Shown piece by piece: positions 62,066 through 64,000 of a stretch of DNA of 64,000 nt. The translations under genes were made by a program, and so were the position numbers. Below the pieces are notes generated by a model. That model did not search any database, had not been told where the DNA came from, and worked only from the letters and a program-made list of their open reading frames with translations. The stretch lies in contig NZ_JAASAE010000006.1 in the NCBI RefSeq assembly GCF_012726205.1, positions 1 through 64,000 on the forward strand, read 5' to 3'. The stretch's first letter is position 1. The number at the start of each line of letters is the position of its first letter. Source of the stretch: Rhodococcus sp. HNM0569. GTDB lineage: Bacteria; Actinomycetota; Actinomycetes; Mycobacteriales; Mycobacteriaceae.

Positions 62066-63454
62066 ATGGATCCGCGCGAGTTCGTCGCGGCCGCGGCCGC
62101 CCTGTGTTCCGGCGCGCTCGCCGCATTCGTCCTCACCAATCCCCGTACCGACGCGTGGGCGGTCTACGCGTCCGATCGCGAACTCGACCGCTGGCTCAGC
62201 AGCCAGCCGACCGGAGTCGTCGTCGGCGCGATCCTCGCGGTCCTCGTGGTCGGCTCGCTGCAACGTGCGGGTTCACGACGTCGCGCGTGGTTCGGTGCGC
62301 TGGTCGCCGTCGGCGTCCTCGCGCTCGCTCGATGGGCCGTCACGCACGTCGGTTCGATCGACAGCCTCATCGCGCTGCATCTCGCCAAGACCGCCGCGGC
62401 CGGCGCGCTGCTCGGCTGTGCGATCGCCGCGGTGTGGACGCGCGACCCGCGCGGGACACGGGGGCTCGCCCGGCTCGCCGCCCCCGGACGCGTCGCGGTC
62501 ACGGTCGGCACCGCAGGGACCTTCCTCGCGGCGGTCGCCTACCGCCCGTCGGGCGCCTCCTTTCCGGAGCCGGCGCGGCTGAGCACGTCGGCGCTCGGCG
62601 AGCCGCCGGTGTGGCTGCTCGTCGCGAGTGCGACCGCGACGGTCGCAGCGCTCGTCGTGTGCGGTGGCAGGGTGCAGCATCCAGCTCGCCGCACGCTGCG
62701 ATTCTGTCTGCTCGCGGTGCTGGGTCTGACCGTCGTGCACCGCGTTCTCGGCTCGTGGATCGAGGGCCGAGAGTTCTCGTCCACCACGACGCTGTGGGTC
62801 GTGGTGGCCATCTCGCTTGCGGTGCTGTGCGCGGCGACCCTCGTCGCGGCCCGCGCGGTGGGCCGGGCGGACGGGCGGTTCGTCCTCGTCGCGACCGGCG
62901 TCGCGGCCGCCGCTTTCCCGGTGGCACACGACCTACGGGGACCGGGCGAGGGACCGCACTTCGCGCTCGTCGCGGCGGTCGGTTTCGTCGCGGTGGCCGC
63001 AGGTGCCGTCGCGGCACTGACACTGCCCCGGGTGCGCGCCCAGTGGGGTCTCGCACTCGCGGCGGTCGTCCTCGCCGTCGCCGCGATCGCTCCCGACTTC
63101 GGCTCCGACGGGCCGCTGCTGCTCACCCGGCTGGCCGTGGTGGGAGTGGGTGCGGGCATCGCGCTCGCGGCGACCTTCCCCGGCGGTGCGGCGGTCGCCG
63201 CATTCGGGCTGGCACTGCCGTTCGCGTCGTTCGCGCTCGCCGCGGTCGCGTCGGTGCCGCGTACCCGCGTCGTCTACGAAAGCGCGTACAGCCCGATGCC
63301 GTACGCACCGCTGACGGACTCACCCGTGCCGACGAGCACGCTCACCGACCACCTCGTGCCGGTGGCGATGCTCGTCGTGGTGGCGTTCTGCGCGTACTAC
63401 TCCTCGTCAGTCCACCAGGCCGAGTTCATGGAGCCGGTCGAAGACGAGCAGTGA
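62066..63454 (+). CDS. hypothetical polytopic membrane protein
   Basis: A 462-residue protein with about 12 Ala/Val/Leu-rich helices and short polar loops, and one longer extracytoplasmic loop near the C terminus (RTRVVYESAYSPMPYAPL). No catalytic or transporter motif recognised; it may be an actinomycete-specific envelope protein. The final 48 bases overlap the end of the converging NUDIX gene. Confidence 0.75.
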   Translation: MDPREFVAAAAALCSGALAAFVLTNPRTDAWAVYASDRELDRWLSSQPTGVVVGAILAVLVVGSLQRAGSRRRAWFGALVAVGVLALARWAVTHVGSIDSLIALHLAKTAAAGALLGCAIAAVWTRDPRGTRGLARLAAPGRVAVTVGTAGTFLAAVAYRPSGASFPEPARLSTSALGEPPVWLLVASATATVAALVVCGGRVQHPARRTLRFCLLAVLGLTVVHRVLGSWIEGREFSSTTTLWVVVAISLAVLCAATLVAARAVGRADGRFVLVATGVAAAAFPVAHDLRGPGEGPHFALVAAVGFVAVAAGAVAALTLPRVRAQWGLALAAVVLAVAAIAPDFGSDGPLLLTRLAVVGVGAGIALAATFPGGAAVAAFGLALPFASFALAAVASVPRTRVVYESAYSPMPYAPLTDSPVPTSTLTDHLVPVAMLVVVAFCAYYSSSVHQAEFMEPVEDEQ

Positions 63455-63817
63455 GCCCGGCGCGACGTCGCCGCTCGCGCGGTACTCGTCGCGCGTGAAG
63501 TACCGCACCTCGGCGATCTCGCTCGTCGCGGTGGGTTCGCTGCCGAGTTCGCCGAGGAAACAGGTGATCTGCACGTCGGTGCCCTCGGCATGGCCCCACG
63601 CGGGAGCCTCGAACACGTCGAGCAGCGCGAGCGTGCCCGGGACGACGGCGGCGTCGAGTTCTTCGCGGATCTCGCGGTGCAACGCGGTCTCGGCGTCCTC
63701 GCCCGGATCGAGCTTCCCGCCCGCCATGTAGAAGGCGGCCTTGCCGTGCGAACGTGCCTGCAGCAGACGTCGGTCGCGGATGTGGGCGAGGGCTGCGGTA
63801 CGAATCACACGGGACAT
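63407..63817 (-). CDS. NUDIX hydrolase
   Basis: A 136-residue NUDIX pyrophosphohydrolase. The full NUDIX box GX5EX7REUXEEXGU is visible as GGKLDPGEDAETALHREIREELDA at about residues 33-56, apart from Ala at the last Gly position. Substrates of such small members are nucleoside diphosphate derivatives or oxidised nucleotides. ATG 63817. Its C-terminal end overlaps the membrane-protein gene tail to tail. Confidence 0.9.
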   Translation of the reverse strand: MSRVIRTAALAHIRDRRLLQARSHGKAAFYMAGGKLDPGEDAETALHREIREELDAAVVPGTLALLDVFEAPAWGHAEGTDVQITCFLGELGSEPTATSEIAEVRYFTRDEYRASGDVAPGSLLVFDRLHELGLVD

Positions 63818-64000
63818 CCGCTCACTTTATCGAGTGACGATCGGCCGCCCGGGAGCGATCGTGTGCGCGCGTGCGTCCGCGCGAGTACACCACGTCGGCG
63901 TGCCTACGGTGCGTCGGTCTCCGCATCGGGCCTCGTCGTGGGCCGGTAAGATGTACGCGAGTCCCAAACGTCCGGTTTCGGGCACCCGGGTCTCGGTCGT
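63818..64000 (+). other. right edge of window
   Basis: No complete gene. TAAGAT (63947-63952) resembles a -10 on the plus strand, and a frame beginning MYASPKRPVSGTRV opens at 63951 and runs off the window. It could be a rightward gene start, but too little is present to judge. Confidence 0.25.

Overview
The window is chromosomal DNA of a high-GC, mycolic-acid-containing actinomycete, most likely Rhodococcus or a close relative. Supporting signs are two Ag85-type mycolyltransferases, groEL2 with two CIRCE operators, a RamB/isocitrate lyase/FadB2 group, many GTG starts, several probable leaderless promoters, and a gene scaffold that matches (from memory) the Mycobacterium tuberculosis Rv0435c-Rv0468 neighbourhood: AAA ATPase, pssA, psd, groEL2, 673-aa prolyl oligopeptidase, lpd, AhpD-like protein, ramB, aceA, fadB2. 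Accessory catabolic modules are inserted into this scaffold. No rRNA, tRNA, CRISPR array or intact transposon was seen.

Layout. 77-7650: an acyl-CoA module (APH-type kinase, acyl-CoA dehydrogenase, SDR, MaoC-like protein, acyl-CoA synthetase, TetR, MHS transporter) that resembles the levulinate/4-hydroxyacid (lva, ACAD10/11) logic. 7862-12564: a MetE-like protein that has lost three zinc ligands, then fadB2 and aceA. 13078-14651: fmdB-fmdA formamidase. 14746-17462: two small envelope proteins and the glyoxylate regulator ramB. 17673-23238: urtABCDE-type urea/amide ABC transporter with a GntR regulator. 23292-32189: assorted housekeeping genes (AhpD-like, SDR-like, STAS, CDF, DUF5709, Rv2629-like, lpd, WS/DGAT-like). 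32225-34246: prolyl oligopeptidase.

34209-45458: a ten-gene leftward operon plus a LysR gene. It encodes an HpaB-type and an HsaA-type flavin monooxygenase sharing one flavin reductase, an extradiol dioxygenase, aldehyde dehydrogenase, RidA-family protein, FAH-family hydrolase, RraA-like aldolase, cupin and NCS1 permease. The set reads as a complete meta-cleavage pathway for an unidentified, probably nitrogen-containing, aromatic or heteroaromatic compound.

45537-51424: an alpha/beta hydrolase, two duplicated secreted mycolyltransferases, PspC, groEL2, and three previously uncalled 25-30 codon genes, all starting MGS and each with a good ribosome binding site. Their size, lack of signal peptide and position beside mycolyltransferases and groEL2 recall the PorA/PorH channel peptides of Corynebacterium, which are O-mycoloylated. 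This is the most interesting small system in the window.

51703-63817: a secreted Ala/Gly-rich protein, HAD phosphatase, ctaD, SRPBCC protein, psd-pssA-AAA ATPase cluster, a TetR gene with a perfect operator facing an MpaB-family oxygenase, a polytopic membrane protein and a NUDIX hydrolase. Regulation visible in sequence includes CRP/GlxR-like sites at several catabolic promoters, a RamB-type repeat, TetR/GntR/LysR-type palindromes, CIRCE elements, and several long perfect terminator hairpins.
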